DNA of 64,000 nucleotides from RUG11237 sp964450185 (GTDB taxonomy: Bacteria; Bacillota; Clostridia; Lachnospirales; Lachnospiraceae). The notes below the pieces were generated by a model. The model made no database searches, was not told the origin of the DNA, and saw only the letters and a list, made by a program, of their open reading frames with translations. A program made the position numbers and the translations under genes. Shown here one piece after another: positions 1 through 8,338 of this stretch (positions within the stretch are counted from its first letter, which is position 1; every line of letters begins with the position of its first letter). The stretch spans positions 1 through 64,000 of the forward strand of contig CAYVCL010000001.1 in NCBI GenBank assembly GCA_964450185.1, read 5' to 3'.

Positions 1-176
1 TCGTATTCCCCACTTCTCTTTTCTGCAATCTCTGTTGCATCTCCTCGCCGCAGTGTAGGCACAGCAGTTACCTCGTATCCTTTTTCCGTAAAAATCTCAA
101 TGATATCTGCAAGTTTATTTCGTATCCGCCCTTTTCCCGCATGTGCATTGTAAATAAATAAAAGTTTCTTTTCCAC
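1..176 (-). CDS. Diacylglycerol kinase family lipid kinase, N-terminal fragment (cut by window edge)
   Basis: Only the first 58 codons are inside the window; the gene continues past position 1. The reading frame starts at a GTG (174-176) with a clear GGAGG ribosome binding site seven bases upstream. The translated start, VEKKLLFIYNAHAGKGRI, carries the N-terminal nucleotide-binding signature of the DagK/YegS/BmrU lipid kinase family (KLLFIYNPxAGKG type), here with Ala instead of the usual Pro. Known members phosphorylate diacylglycerol or related lipids at the inner membrane face and recycle it into phosphatidic acid. The gene lies downstream of carD on the same strand with about 70 bases between them, so co-transcription is possible. 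Substrate and full length cannot be judged from this piece. Confidence 0.75.
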   Translation of the reverse strand, partial: MEKKLLFIYNAHAGKGRIRNKLADIIEIFTEKGYEVTAVPTLRRGDATEIAEKRSGEY

Positions 177-247
177 AAAGATACCTCCACTACACTATAG
201 TATCTCCATTTTACTACCTGTATCCAATGAATGCAAGGACTCTTATT

Positions 248-745
248 TTAAACTTCTTCTACTTTACGTTCCACAAACTCTTTGGCTTCTTCTTTTGTCA
301 TAGAAAGGGCAACTGCCAATTCTCCATACAAATTATCTTCTGCCAGTCTATAGTATTTTTCATCTGAGTATGTCATTTTCTTGCCTTCCGCAACTCTTTC
401 TTTTTTTCTCAGATATATGGTCTTAATGATTTTTACCAATTCTCTTGCATCACAGCTTCGAATTGCATTCTTGTATGTTTCTTCCCGCTTCTTCTCGTCC
501 TTCACCCAAAGCGTATCAATATTCTTGATATCATCAATCAGACTCATAACCTCTTCTTTCGTCATCACCGGACGCATAATCACCTTGTCGCTATCTACCG
601 GAGTATACACAGAACTTCCCTTGATATAGTACGGAACCAGAGTGTAATAAATTCTTCCCTTCACGCCCGTGTTCAATGCACCGATTTTTTCCACTCTGCA
701 TGCTCCGCTACCACCATGAATTATGTTATCTCCTACTTCAAACAT
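248..745 (-). CDS. CarD/CdnL-family transcriptional regulator
   Basis: A 165-residue protein with the CarD layout: an N-terminal RNA-polymerase-interacting Tudor-like domain (about residues 1-55, beginning MFEVGDNIIHGGSGACRVE) followed by an all-helical DNA-binding domain (about 60-160). Known CarD/CdnL proteins bind the beta subunit of RNA polymerase and stabilise the open promoter complex, mainly at growth-related promoters. The family match rests on the opening GD-x-I-x-H-x-x-x-G-x-x-x-V-x-x-I pattern and on the length, which is typical. Start ATG is preceded by AGGAAG. It stands alone between the HPr operon terminator and the lipid kinase start. Which promoters it acts on cannot be inferred from the window. 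Confidence 0.85.
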   Translation of the reverse strand: MFEVGDNIIHGGSGACRVEKIGALNTGVKGRIYYTLVPYYIKGSSVYTPVDSDKVIMRPVMTKEEVMSLIDDIKNIDTLWVKDEKKREETYKNAIRSCDARELVKIIKTIYLRKKERVAEGKKMTYSDEKYYRLAEDNLYGELAVALSMTKEEAKEFVERKVEEV

Positions 746-888
746 TTGAAACGCTCCTTCCTGTGTTTTCCTGCTATTTTAAGTTTAGCACTTTAAAAAT
801 CTTTTTGTAAGCAAGAATTTTACATGATTTTCGCATTTTGTTGATTCTGCACAATGTATAGTGAGCCTGTATTGTGTACTTTTTTCGC

Positions 889-917
889 AAAAAAGGACCG
901 GCTTCCGCCAGTCCTTT
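889..917 (-). terminator. Rho-independent terminator after the HPr-like gene
   Basis: On the minus strand AAAGGACTGGC pairs with GCCGGTCCTTT around a GGAA loop, followed by a run of T. It lies directly after the HPr-like stop codon and ends the murB-rapZ-whiA-HPr operon before carD. Confidence 0.85.
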
Positions 918-926
918 GAATTTTAT

Positions 927-1187
927 TTATTTGTTATTTCCTGTAAGGTATTCTTCAATACCTGCTAATGCTTCATCTTCATCTGCACCATCTGCAGAAA
1001 CAACGATTTCTTCTCCCTGCTGAAGAACCAATGACATCATTCCCATAATGCTCTTTGCGTTTACTCTCTTATCACCGGATTCTACATAAATCTGGCTTTC
1101 ATACTGGCTTGCTACCTGCACCAATACTGCCACCGGTCTTGCATCCGGTCCATCTGTAATATGAACTTCGATAGATTTTTTTGTCAT
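927..1187 (-). CDS. HPr-like (Crh-like) protein with Asp at the position of the phospho-His
   Basis: An 86-residue HPr-fold protein. In PTS HPr the motif is G-L-H-A-R-P with His15 accepting phosphate from Enzyme I. Here the motif reads GPDARPVAV, with Asp exactly at position 15, so it cannot carry phosphate in the PTS relay. The regulatory site is kept: Ser46 in NAKSIMGMMSL is the residue phosphorylated by HprK in Firmicutes. This is the pattern of a Crh-type protein, which works in carbon catabolite control with CcpA rather than in sugar transport. It is the last gene of murB-rapZ-whiA and its ATG overlaps the whiA stop by four bases, so the two are translationally coupled. No hprK gene is in the window. 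The assignment to the HPr family is secure; a Crh-like role is inference. Confidence 0.85.
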   Translation of the reverse strand: MTKKSIEVHITDGPDARPVAVLVQVASQYESQIYVESGDKRVNAKSIMGMMSLVLQQGEEIVVSADGADEDEALAGIEEYLTGNNK

Positions 1188-2146
1188 AATTTCTCCTCCT
1201 TATTACCTCTAAGTTCCTCTGCGATTTCACTAAGTTTTCTCAATCTGTGATTTACACCGGATTTTCCAACAGGTTTTTGCAAATAGATTCCCAACTCTTT
1301 CAAAGGAGCCTCCGGATTTTGCAATCTCACTCTCGCAATTTCCTCTAAATTCTCCGGCAAATTTTCCAGACCCATGGTATCACTGATGTACTTTATGTCT
1401 TCAATCTGCTTCACTGCCGCCGATACCGTTTTATTGATGTTTGCAGTTTCGCAATTCACTTGTCTGTTTACTGAGTTTCGCATTTCCTTCAGTATACGTA
1501 CATTTTCCAACTCCATCAATGCTTTTGGAGCTTCCATAACGTTAAGTATATCGACAATTTGTGAACCTTCTTTAATGTATACAACAAAATACTTTTTTCG
1601 AACAACTATTTTGGCATCAATAGCAAAGTCGGAAATCACCTGTTTTATCTGCTCTGCCTTTTCCTCACTGGAACAAACAATTTCATAATGATAAAACTTT
1701 TCCGGCGCACTGATTGAACCGGATGCTAAAAAAGCACCTCTGATAAATGCCCGCTTACAACAGGAATTTGCAATAAGCATATTGCTTACCATGGCATGGT
1801 TTCCCGGTAATACTCCGGACTCGTCCATCAATTTCACTGCCTTCAGTACATTTACCACATCAGTTTCGTTCTGAATTGTAATAACATAAGTACGGCTTTT
1901 CTTCAGATATACATTTTGCCGAATTGCCACATCAGTATCTATATTAAATGTTTTTTTCAATAATGTAAAGTATTTTCTTGCAACCGCCACATTTTCCGTG
2001 TGAATTTTCAGGGAAATTCCCTGTTCTTTTTCATACTTCAATCTGCCGCACATGCTGATAATTGCTGCAATTTCCGCAATCTGGCAATGCCTTGCCGGAC
2101 TAAACTGTTTTGACAGTTCGTCCTTTACCTGACTGGAAAAAGACAT
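1184..2146 (-). CDS. whiA: DNA-binding protein WhiA
   Basis: A 320-residue WhiA homologue of normal length. The N-terminal two thirds form the LAGLIDADG-like domain (about residues 1-210) and the C-terminal third is the sigma-like helix-turn-helix region ending HRLRKLSEIAEELR. WhiA controls sporulation genes in Streptomyces, and in Bacillus it influences cell division and chromosome segregation. The gene sits in the conserved Firmicute order murB-rapZ-whiA-HPr, 13 bases after rapZ and overlapping the HPr-like gene. The ATG with the sequence MSFSSQVKDEL is the standard family start. Sequence and context agree, so the call is strong; its regulon here is unknown. Confidence 0.95.
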   Translation of the reverse strand: MSFSSQVKDELSKQFSPARHCQIAEIAAIISMCGRLKYEKEQGISLKIHTENVAVARKYFTLLKKTFNIDTDVAIRQNVYLKKSRTYVITIQNETDVVNVLKAVKLMDESGVLPGNHAMVSNMLIANSCCKRAFIRGAFLASGSISAPEKFYHYEIVCSSEEKAEQIKQVISDFAIDAKIVVRKKYFVVYIKEGSQIVDILNVMEAPKALMELENVRILKEMRNSVNRQVNCETANINKTVSAAVKQIEDIKYISDTMGLENLPENLEEIARVRLQNPEAPLKELGIYLQKPVGKSGVNHRLRKLSEIAEELRGNKEEKL

Positions 2147-2159
2147 GTTTTCACCTCAT

Positions 2160-3035
2160 CTATTTGTTTCTAAGTGCATCTTTCTGGATGTCCCTGTGTT
2201 CTACCTTTACACCATAATCTTCATGCTTGTTTAACTGTTCATATAATTTATTGGCTAAAGTTACAGAGCGATGTTTTCCTCCGGTACATCCGATGGCAAT
2301 AACCAACTGATTTTTTCCTTCTATAATATAGTTGGGAATCAGGAAATTTATCATATCCAGTAATTTTTTCAAAAATTCATGGGCTAAATCAAATCCCATA
2401 ACATAATCCTGAATTTCCTTATCATTTCCTGTCTTTGGCTTTAATTCTTCAATATAGTATGGATTTGGAAGAAAACGCACATCAAACACAAGGTCTGCAT
2501 CGGTAGGAATTCCATATTTGAACCCAAAAGACAGTACCGTAATAAACAGGTTGCTGTAATCCTGGTCATTGACAAAAATCTTTTCCAATTCTCCCTTTAA
2601 TTCTCTGGTCAGGAGTGTGCTGGTGTCAATGATATAATCTGCCTGTTCTTTTAAAAACGCCGTCATAATACGTTCTTTTTCGATTCCTTTGTCCACTCTT
2701 CCAGCACCTGACAATGGATGGCTTCTTCGTGTTTCCTTATATCGTTTTACCAACACGCTGCTGCTGGCATCCAGATACAATATTTCGTATTTGCAATTTT
2801 TAACCAGCATTTCTTCCAAAGCAGATTCCAGCTCTTTCAAACCTTCTCCGCTTCGAATATCCACGCCCAATGCAAATCTCTGGATTTCGCTTCCCGGCTT
2901 TGTGGCAAGCTCTGCGAATTTACCAATCAGGGGAATCGGAAGATTATCTACACAAAAATATCCCGCATCCTCTAACATTTTTAACGCTGTACTTTTTCCC
3001 GCTCCTGACATACCTGTCACAATCACAAAACGCAT
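2160..3035 (-). CDS. rapZ: RapZ/YvcJ nucleotide-binding protein
   Basis: A 291-residue RapZ-family protein. The Walker A motif GMSGAGKST is near the N-terminus and the second half carries the conserved IGCTGGKHRSV stretch typical of RapZ/YvcJ. In E. coli RapZ is an RNA adaptor for RNase E that senses glucosamine-6-phosphate; Bacillus YvcJ hydrolyses GTP and affects competence. A position next to murB fits a link with cell-wall precursor supply. I chose the ATG at 3033-3035 because AAAGGAG lies eight bases upstream; a GTG three codons earlier lacks a suitable site. It follows murB by 21 bases and precedes whiA by 13. Confidence 0.93.
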   Translation of the reverse strand: MRFVIVTGMSGAGKSTALKMLEDAGYFCVDNLPIPLIGKFAELATKPGSEIQRFALGVDIRSGEGLKELESALEEMLVKNCKYEILYLDASSSVLVKRYKETRRSHPLSGAGRVDKGIEKERIMTAFLKEQADYIIDTSTLLTRELKGELEKIFVNDQDYSNLFITVLSFGFKYGIPTDADLVFDVRFLPNPYYIEELKPKTGNDKEIQDYVMGFDLAHEFLKKLLDMINFLIPNYIIEGKNQLVIAIGCTGGKHRSVTLANKLYEQLNKHEDYGVKVEHRDIQKDALRNK

Positions 3036-3056
3036 AGCTACCACTCCTTTTCTCTT

Positions 3057-3968
3057 TTACTTAAAACCAATCATTTTGACTTCTGTTTCTAAAGTCACTC
3101 CAAAAGTTTCCTGTACCTTCTCCTGTACCTGTGTAATCAAATCCACCACGTCTTTGGCTGTGGCATCTCCTTTGTTGATTACAAAGCCACAATGTTTTTC
3201 AGATACCTGTGCTCCTCCTACCGTAAATCCACGTAAGCCTGCATCCATAATCAATTTTCCGGCAAAATATCCTTCCGGACGTTTGAATGTACTTCCTGCA
3301 CTTGGATACTCCAACGGCTGTTTCTCCACTCTGGCTTTCGTATTTTTATCGCAGATAGCCTGAATTTCTTCCGGTTCTCCTTTTTCCAGTTCAAATTCTG
3401 CTTCCAGCACAATGTATTCCTGCTCTATCACCACACTGCTTCGATATCCCAGCTTCAACTGGTCTTTACTCAGCCGGATAAGTTCCCCATCTTTTTTCAA
3501 TACCAAAGCACTGGTAATTACATCTTTGATTTCCCCTCCGTAGGCTCCTGCATTCATGGCCACAGCGCCTCCCACAGTTCCCGGAATTCCCACTGCAAAT
3601 TCCATCCCTGTGTAGCCTGCCTTTGAAATCTGATTTGCTACTTTTGTCAAAAGTGCGCCTGCCTGAGCCTTGATTTTCCCTTCGCTCATTTCACAATGGT
3701 TCATTTTGCCGTAAATCTGAAGAATCACTCCCGAAAATCCTTCATCACTTACCAAAAGATTACTTCCATTTCCCACAATATAATATGGAGTCTGGCTTTC
3801 TCTGCACAATTCTACGGTACGTTTCACACCTTCCACACTTTCCGGAGTCACAAAATATGTTGCATTTCCTCCCACCTTAAATGTGGTATGTTTGCACATA
3901 GGTTCCTCTAAAAGTACATTGCTTTCTCCTACCGCTTTACACAATTCCTGATACAATCTATTTTCCAC
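3057..3968 (-). CDS. murB: UDP-N-acetylenolpyruvoylglucosamine reductase MurB
   Basis: A 303-residue MurB that reduces UDP-GlcNAc-enolpyruvate to UDP-MurNAc with NADPH and FAD, the second committed step of peptidoglycan synthesis. Visible family features are the FAD-binding stretch YYIVGNGSNLLVSDEGF, the AMNAGAYGGE motif, and the C-terminal region around PSAGSTFKRPEG and HCGFVINKG. The frame is open further upstream, but the GTG at 3966-3968 has GAGGTAAATCA just before it and gives the usual family length, so I prefer it. It is the first gene of the murB-rapZ-whiA-HPr operon and has a good promoter about 60 bases upstream. Confidence 0.93.
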   Translation of the reverse strand: MENRLYQELCKAVGESNVLLEEPMCKHTTFKVGGNATYFVTPESVEGVKRTVELCRESQTPYYIVGNGSNLLVSDEGFSGVILQIYGKMNHCEMSEGKIKAQAGALLTKVANQISKAGYTGMEFAVGIPGTVGGAVAMNAGAYGGEIKDVITSALVLKKDGELIRLSKDQLKLGYRSSVVIEQEYIVLEAEFELEKGEPEEIQAICDKNTKARVEKQPLEYPSAGSTFKRPEGYFAGKLIMDAGLRGFTVGGAQVSEKHCGFVINKGDATAKDVVDLITQVQEKVQETFGVTLETEVKMIGFK

Positions 3969-4025
3969 TGATTTACCTCTATCATAATTTTTTATACAAT
4001 TCAAAAAATTTCCTTTTCTACTAAA

Positions 4026-4054
4026 ATGATACAATATGTCCAATTATCAGTCAA
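4026..4054 (-). promoter_or_regulatory. Promoter of the murB-rapZ-whiA-HPr operon
   Basis: On the minus strand a TTGACT box (4049-4054) and a TATCAT box (4026-4031) are 17 bases apart, a good fit to a housekeeping sigma-A promoter. It lies between the galE terminator and the murB start. Confidence 0.65.
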
Positions 4055-4100
4055 GGACAAAACCTTGCTTTTTTCTCTTATCCATTTTCTTCCAAAACAC

Positions 4101-4144
4101 AAAAAGAATCCCCTATTCAGCTTATGTCTGAAAGGGGATTCTTA
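4101..4144 (-). terminator. Rho-independent terminator after galE
   Basis: AAGAATCCCC and GGGGATTCTT form a strong stem, followed on the minus strand by TTTTTG. It lies 14 bases beyond the galE stop codon. Confidence 0.9.
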
Positions 4145-4157
4145 TGCATTTTATCAC

Positions 4158-5174
4158 TTAATCATTGTATCCGTTTGGATTGTTTGACTGCCATCTCCAA
4201 GAATCTTCACACATCTCTTTGATTCCACGTTCTGCAACCCAGCCCAATTCTTCTTTTGCCTTCGTTGCATCGGAATAGCAGGTAGCAATATCTCCGGCAC
4301 GTCTGTCCTTAATCTGGTAAGGAATCTTCACTCCGGTTGCTTCTTCAAAGTTCTTTACAATATCAAGAACACTGTAACCTACACCGGTTCCTAAATTGTA
4401 TACACAAAGTCCTGCTTTTTCTTCAATTTTCTTTAACGCTTTTACATGGCCGATTGCCAAATCTACTACGTGAATGTAATCACGGACACCAGTTCCGTCC
4501 GGTGTATCATAGTCATCACCAAACACGCCCAGTTCTTTCAGCTTTCCTACTGCCACCTGTGTAATATATGGCATTAAATTGTTTGGAATTCCGTTTGGAT
4601 TTTCTCCCATAAGACCACTCTTATGTGCTCCGATTGGGTTGAAATATCTTAACAAAATTACATTCCATTCTTTATCTGCATTCTGAATGTCGGTAAGAAT
4701 CTGCTCTAACATAGACTTTGTCCAACCGTATGGATTGGTACAGGTACCTTTTGGACATTCTTCGGTAATCGGAATAAATTCCGGATTTCCGTAAACAGTT
4801 GCAGAAGAGGAAAAGATAATGTTTTTCACTCCATGATTTCTCATTACATCCGCAAGAATCAAAGTACCGGTAATATTATTCTGGTAATATTCCAATGGCT
4901 TCTGTACAGATTCGCCCACTGCCTTTAAGCCAGCAAAATGGATAACTGCATCAATCTTTTCTGCATCAAAAATCTTATTCAATGCTTCTCTGTCTAAAAT
5001 ATCTGCTTTATAAAATGTCACCTTTTTTCCAGTAATCTTTTCTACGCGTTCTAAAGATTTTTCACTGGAATTGGAAAGGTTATCTAAAACAACCACGTCA
5101 TATCCTGCTTCTAATAATTCAACACATGTATGGCTACCGATAAATCCTGCGCCACCTGTAACTAAAATTTTCAT
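4158..5174 (-). CDS. galE: UDP-glucose 4-epimerase GalE
   Basis: A 338-residue short-chain dehydrogenase/reductase-type epimerase that interconverts UDP-glucose and UDP-galactose using bound NAD, in the Leloir pathway and in supply of cell-surface sugars. The Rossmann motif TGGAGFIGSHTCVELL is at the N-terminus, the catalytic Ser region is FSSSATVYG (near residue 124) and the catalytic Tyr-x-x-x-Lys is YGWTK (near residue 150). The C-terminal YNLGTGVGYSVL region is typical of GalE rather than other epimerases. AAGGAGG precedes the ATG. It is a single-gene unit with its own promoter and terminator. Confidence 0.95.
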   Translation of the reverse strand: MKILVTGGAGFIGSHTCVELLEAGYDVVVLDNLSNSSEKSLERVEKITGKKVTFYKADILDREALNKIFDAEKIDAVIHFAGLKAVGESVQKPLEYYQNNITGTLILADVMRNHGVKNIIFSSSATVYGNPEFIPITEECPKGTCTNPYGWTKSMLEQILTDIQNADKEWNVILLRYFNPIGAHKSGLMGENPNGIPNNLMPYITQVAVGKLKELGVFGDDYDTPDGTGVRDYIHVVDLAIGHVKALKKIEEKAGLCVYNLGTGVGYSVLDIVKNFEEATGVKIPYQIKDRRAGDIATCYSDATKAKEELGWVAERGIKEMCEDSWRWQSNNPNGYND

Positions 5175-5234
5175 TCTCTATGTTCCTCCTTGTACTTCCT
5201 ATGCAAAATAGTCGCTACAAATTATTTCTTTTGT

Positions 5235-5263
5235 ATTGTATACTTTATTTTCCCATATTACAA
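5235..5263 (-). promoter_or_regulatory. Likely galE promoter
   Basis: Minus-strand TTGTAA (5258-5263) and TACAAT (5235-5240) boxes are 17 bases apart, about 60 bases upstream of the galE start. Confidence 0.55.
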
Positions 5264-5298
5264 TGGATTTTTTCCATATTAAGAAAATCTTCCAAAAT

Positions 5299-8199
5299 TT
5301 ATACCATAATTTTCTCTTTTATCTCTTTGGCGTCTTCCACAAAGTCGAAGGAAGGCTTCGCCAGATAAAAACCTTGTACAAATTCTACTCCGCATTTCTG
5401 CATAAATCTTAATTCGCCTTCCGTTTCCACTCCCAAAGCAATTACCATCAAGTTCTGACTATGCCATTCCTGCACTTTACGGAGTACGGACTTTCTGCGT
5501 TCTTCATCTGTTTCAATTCCTTCGAAAAATTCTCTGCCAAGTTTTACATAACTAACCTGTTCTAAAAGACGCTTTTCCTCCGTATTGTAACCGGTTCCAA
5601 AATCACTTAACGCAATCTGACACCCTGCACCACTGGCATATTCTTTCTTGCGGCGAACATTTTCCAACATTACTCTCTGGGCATCCATCAGTTCCACAAC
5701 GATCTGCCCTCCATGGCCTTTGGAAAATTCACGCAGTTTTTCCTGTTCTTTTTCTTCCAACAAGATACCTGCAAAGGAATTTACAAACAACTTCTGATTT
5801 CCATTCTTTTGTTTGCCAAAGTAATCTTTGATGGTTTCCTCCCAAAGTATTTTTTCCAGTTTAGTGAGTTTTCCCTGTGCCTTGGCAATTCGGATTACGT
5901 CCTGCGGTGAATGAAGGGTATCGGTCTGCGGACGCATCAATGCTTCGTATCCGTAGATTTCACCGGTAACGGTATCTACAATCGGCTGATAAGCCACCTT
6001 CAACAGATGCTTATCCAGAAATTCATTCATTTCTTCTTTTCCGCTTAGTAATACCGCATCCTGCTCATATGTTTTTCTATTAAATTCCTGCATACTTCCC
6101 TTATTGGAACGTTTTACATCGTACATGGTAAAGTCTGCTTTTTTAATTAAGTCATCATATTCACTGCCATCTTTCGGATACCATACCAATCCGGCGGAAG
6201 CTCTGACTTTCATTTCCTTATCACCCGGAAGCTTAATCACAACATCTCCTAACATTCCATGGATGCCATGAATTAATTCACGCAATTCTTCTTCCGACTC
6301 TCCGGAAACATATGCAAAGAATTCATCTCCGGAACGTCTTGCCACCAGACCGTTATGTTGCTCTAAATAAGCAAATATCTTGGCTGCCTCTCTGATGTAT
6401 ATATCACCATACTCATGACCATACGTATCGTTAATATATTTTAAGTTATCCAAATCCCACATAATCATAACGCCCACCGGCTTAGTTTCCAAGGAAAGAC
6501 GCTTCTTAGTTTCTCTGGCAAATGCCTGCTTATTTAACAATCTGGATAATTCATCAAAGTCACGCTCATATTCTAATTTGAGCTTTTCTTTGATTTTGTC
6601 TGTCACATCCATGACAACTACAATCAGTCTGCCATTGGTTTCTCTGGTCTGGAAAGAAATCCATTCTGCATCTTTCTTGCCAGAATACACTTTATAGGTA
6701 TTGTTGTCGCAGAATGTCATTTCGTTATGTTTCTCGCCTTCTTCAAAAATCACAGTACCTCGTTTAAATTTATCTATGATTTTCTTAAACTCGCTAATAG
6801 AAATTACTTTATAATCCTGACTTTCCCCCACATCTCCAAGAAGCTTAAACATTTGCGCTGTACAGTAAACCTCTTTGGTGGATTCGTCGATTTCTGCCAC
6901 CCCTACCGGAATCTCTGCAATTCGCAAAATTTCGGATACTCTTAAAGCATACATTTCCACTTCTTTGCTGACACGCTCAATGGCTGAAGACAATCGGTCT
7001 ACCTCATAAATATTAACTTTTGGCAACTGTACCGGTTTTCTTGGATTCAGCACGTTCAAATTACTAACCAGTGTAGCGATTGGTTTCGTAAGTATTCTGC
7101 TCAAGAAAAACAATCCCAAAATTCCAACTAAACTCGCACAAAGCAAGGCTGTGATAATGGAATTTTTCATCTTATCAACAGACTCTGCAAATTCCGTGTC
7201 ATCCACAATAGCACAAAGTACCCAAGACTGATGTGAAAAGGCTGAACTTTCCGGATAAAAATGTATTTCCTGGGTTAATACATCCGGTGCATTTCGCTCT
7301 CCTTCTGTCCCTAATTCATAGATGCCGTCTTCATTGTTATCAATCAACCAAAGACCATTTTCCTGCTCTAAAACACTTTCAAAAAGTTCTCCTTGAGAAA
7401 CAATACGTTCGATAAAACTTTTTTCTGTATCCACCATTCCCAGCATATAAGTTCCACGTATGTCGTTATCAGGAATCAACACCCTCAAAGAATCAGAAGA
7501 CACTTCAATTCCCGCTACCGCATATATGTTCCCTGCACCATCCAGCAACGGAATACTAAAGGTGAGCAGGCGTTCTCCCTGACCACCGCACTGATAATTT
7601 GTATGAAAGCATGCATAATCCATTTCTGTAAGCCCGGGCTTGTTTGTTTTCGCTTCCACAAGCTTATTGTACGCCGGACATAATGTCATATTTCCTCCGG
7701 TTCCCTGTTGCCATGTAGGCGACTTTCCAATACCGCGTGCGGCCAAATAAATCTCTTCCCCAAACTCTGCCACAAGCTGATTGTCATTGTCCCTTCGCAC
7801 ATAATATGCAGAACCATTATCAAAAAACACATAAGCCCCTCGGACTCCTTGGTTTTCTGTCATTTTCCCAATCTCATTGGCAATCTCATCATTGACTGCC
7901 ATTGCTCCTTGGGCACCGCTGTCAACAGCCGCTTTCATGCTTTTACACATTTGAAGCAGCCCCATGTAATTTTCTTCTTTCATCCAGTGCGTATCCAAAT
8001 TATCTTGAATCACTGTCGCCTTTTGTGTCACTGACTGGCGTACACGGTCCACTTCGCTGTTCTTCAGCTGGTCAAATACGCCGCCATACCATACAATCCC
8101 CCAAAATACCAGTGCATAAATGCCTACCAGCATCACCATTGGCAAGAACAATCTGTTGGCTATGGTATTTTTCTTTAACTTCGCAACTCTATGTTTCAT
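5299..8199 (-). CDS. Membrane sensor protein with PAS, GGDEF and degenerate EAL domains
   Basis: A 966-residue protein. It has a transmembrane helix at about residues 17-40, an extracellular sensor region of about 300 residues (Cache-like by architecture), and a second helix at about 345-367. These are followed by a HAMP-like linker, a PAS domain (about 425-545), a GGDEF domain (about 555-715) and an EAL domain (about 725-960). The diguanylate cyclase signature reads RRSGDEFFA; SGDEF is a tolerated variant of GGDEF, so cyclic-di-GMP synthesis is plausible. The EAL domain keeps the EAL Glu (YEALMRP), but the usual DDFGTG is SDFGTG and the usual AEGVE is ALGVE. Two metal or catalytic acidic residues are therefore lost and phosphodiesterase activity is doubtful. 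Known proteins of this type couple an external signal to c-di-GMP level. AGGGGGATTGC precedes the start. Ligand unknown. Confidence 0.9.
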   Translation of the reverse strand: MKHRVAKLKKNTIANRLFLPMVMLVGIYALVFWGIVWYGGVFDQLKNSEVDRVRQSVTQKATVIQDNLDTHWMKEENYMGLLQMCKSMKAAVDSGAQGAMAVNDEIANEIGKMTENQGVRGAYVFFDNGSAYYVRRDNDNQLVAEFGEEIYLAARGIGKSPTWQQGTGGNMTLCPAYNKLVEAKTNKPGLTEMDYACFHTNYQCGGQGERLLTFSIPLLDGAGNIYAVAGIEVSSDSLRVLIPDNDIRGTYMLGMVDTEKSFIERIVSQGELFESVLEQENGLWLIDNNEDGIYELGTEGERNAPDVLTQEIHFYPESSAFSHQSWVLCAIVDDTEFAESVDKMKNSIITALLCASLVGILGLFFLSRILTKPIATLVSNLNVLNPRKPVQLPKVNIYEVDRLSSAIERVSKEVEMYALRVSEILRIAEIPVGVAEIDESTKEVYCTAQMFKLLGDVGESQDYKVISISEFKKIIDKFKRGTVIFEEGEKHNEMTFCDNNTYKVYSGKKDAEWISFQTRETNGRLIVVVMDVTDKIKEKLKLEYERDFDELSRLLNKQAFARETKKRLSLETKPVGVMIMWDLDNLKYINDTYGHEYGDIYIREAAKIFAYLEQHNGLVARRSGDEFFAYVSGESEEELRELIHGIHGMLGDVVIKLPGDKEMKVRASAGLVWYPKDGSEYDDLIKKADFTMYDVKRSNKGSMQEFNRKTYEQDAVLLSGKEEMNEFLDKHLLKVAYQPIVDTVTGEIYGYEALMRPQTDTLHSPQDVIRIAKAQGKLTKLEKILWEETIKDYFGKQKNGNQKLFVNSFAGILLEEKEQEKLREFSKGHGGQIVVELMDAQRVMLENVRRKKEYASGAGCQIALSDFGTGYNTEEKRLLEQVSYVKLGREFFEGIETDEERRKSVLRKVQEWHSQNLMVIALGVETEGELRFMQKCGVEFVQGFYLAKPSFDFVEDAKEIKEKIMV

Positions 8200-8254
8200 A
8201 ATGCAATCCCCCTCGCTGCAAACATGTTCGTCTTACCTTATCTGTTTATGTACT

Positions 8255-8283
8255 ATTTTAACACAAAAGGGCGAAAATCACAA
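8255..8283 (-). promoter_or_regulatory. Likely promoter of the GGDEF/EAL gene, overlapping the pyk terminator
   Basis: Minus-strand TTGTGA (8278-8283) and TAAAAT (8255-8260) are 17 bases apart. Both boxes fall in or at the edge of the hairpin that terminates pyk. Confidence 0.45.
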
Positions 8284-8300
8284 TCGATTTTCACCCTTTC
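8262..8300 (-). terminator. Rho-independent terminator after pyruvate kinase
   Basis: On the minus strand GAAAGGGTGAAAATC pairs with GATTTTCGCCCTTTT (one mismatch) and a T-rich tail follows, about 40 bases after the pyk stop. Confidence 0.8.
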
Positions 8301-8338
8301 TCACAAAGCTATTGCTTATATATTATTTAATGTAATAA

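Noticed and set aside
852..880. Inverted repeat CACAAT...ATTGTG upstream of carD
   Set aside because: Only six paired bases with a long AT-rich spacer; could occur by chance.
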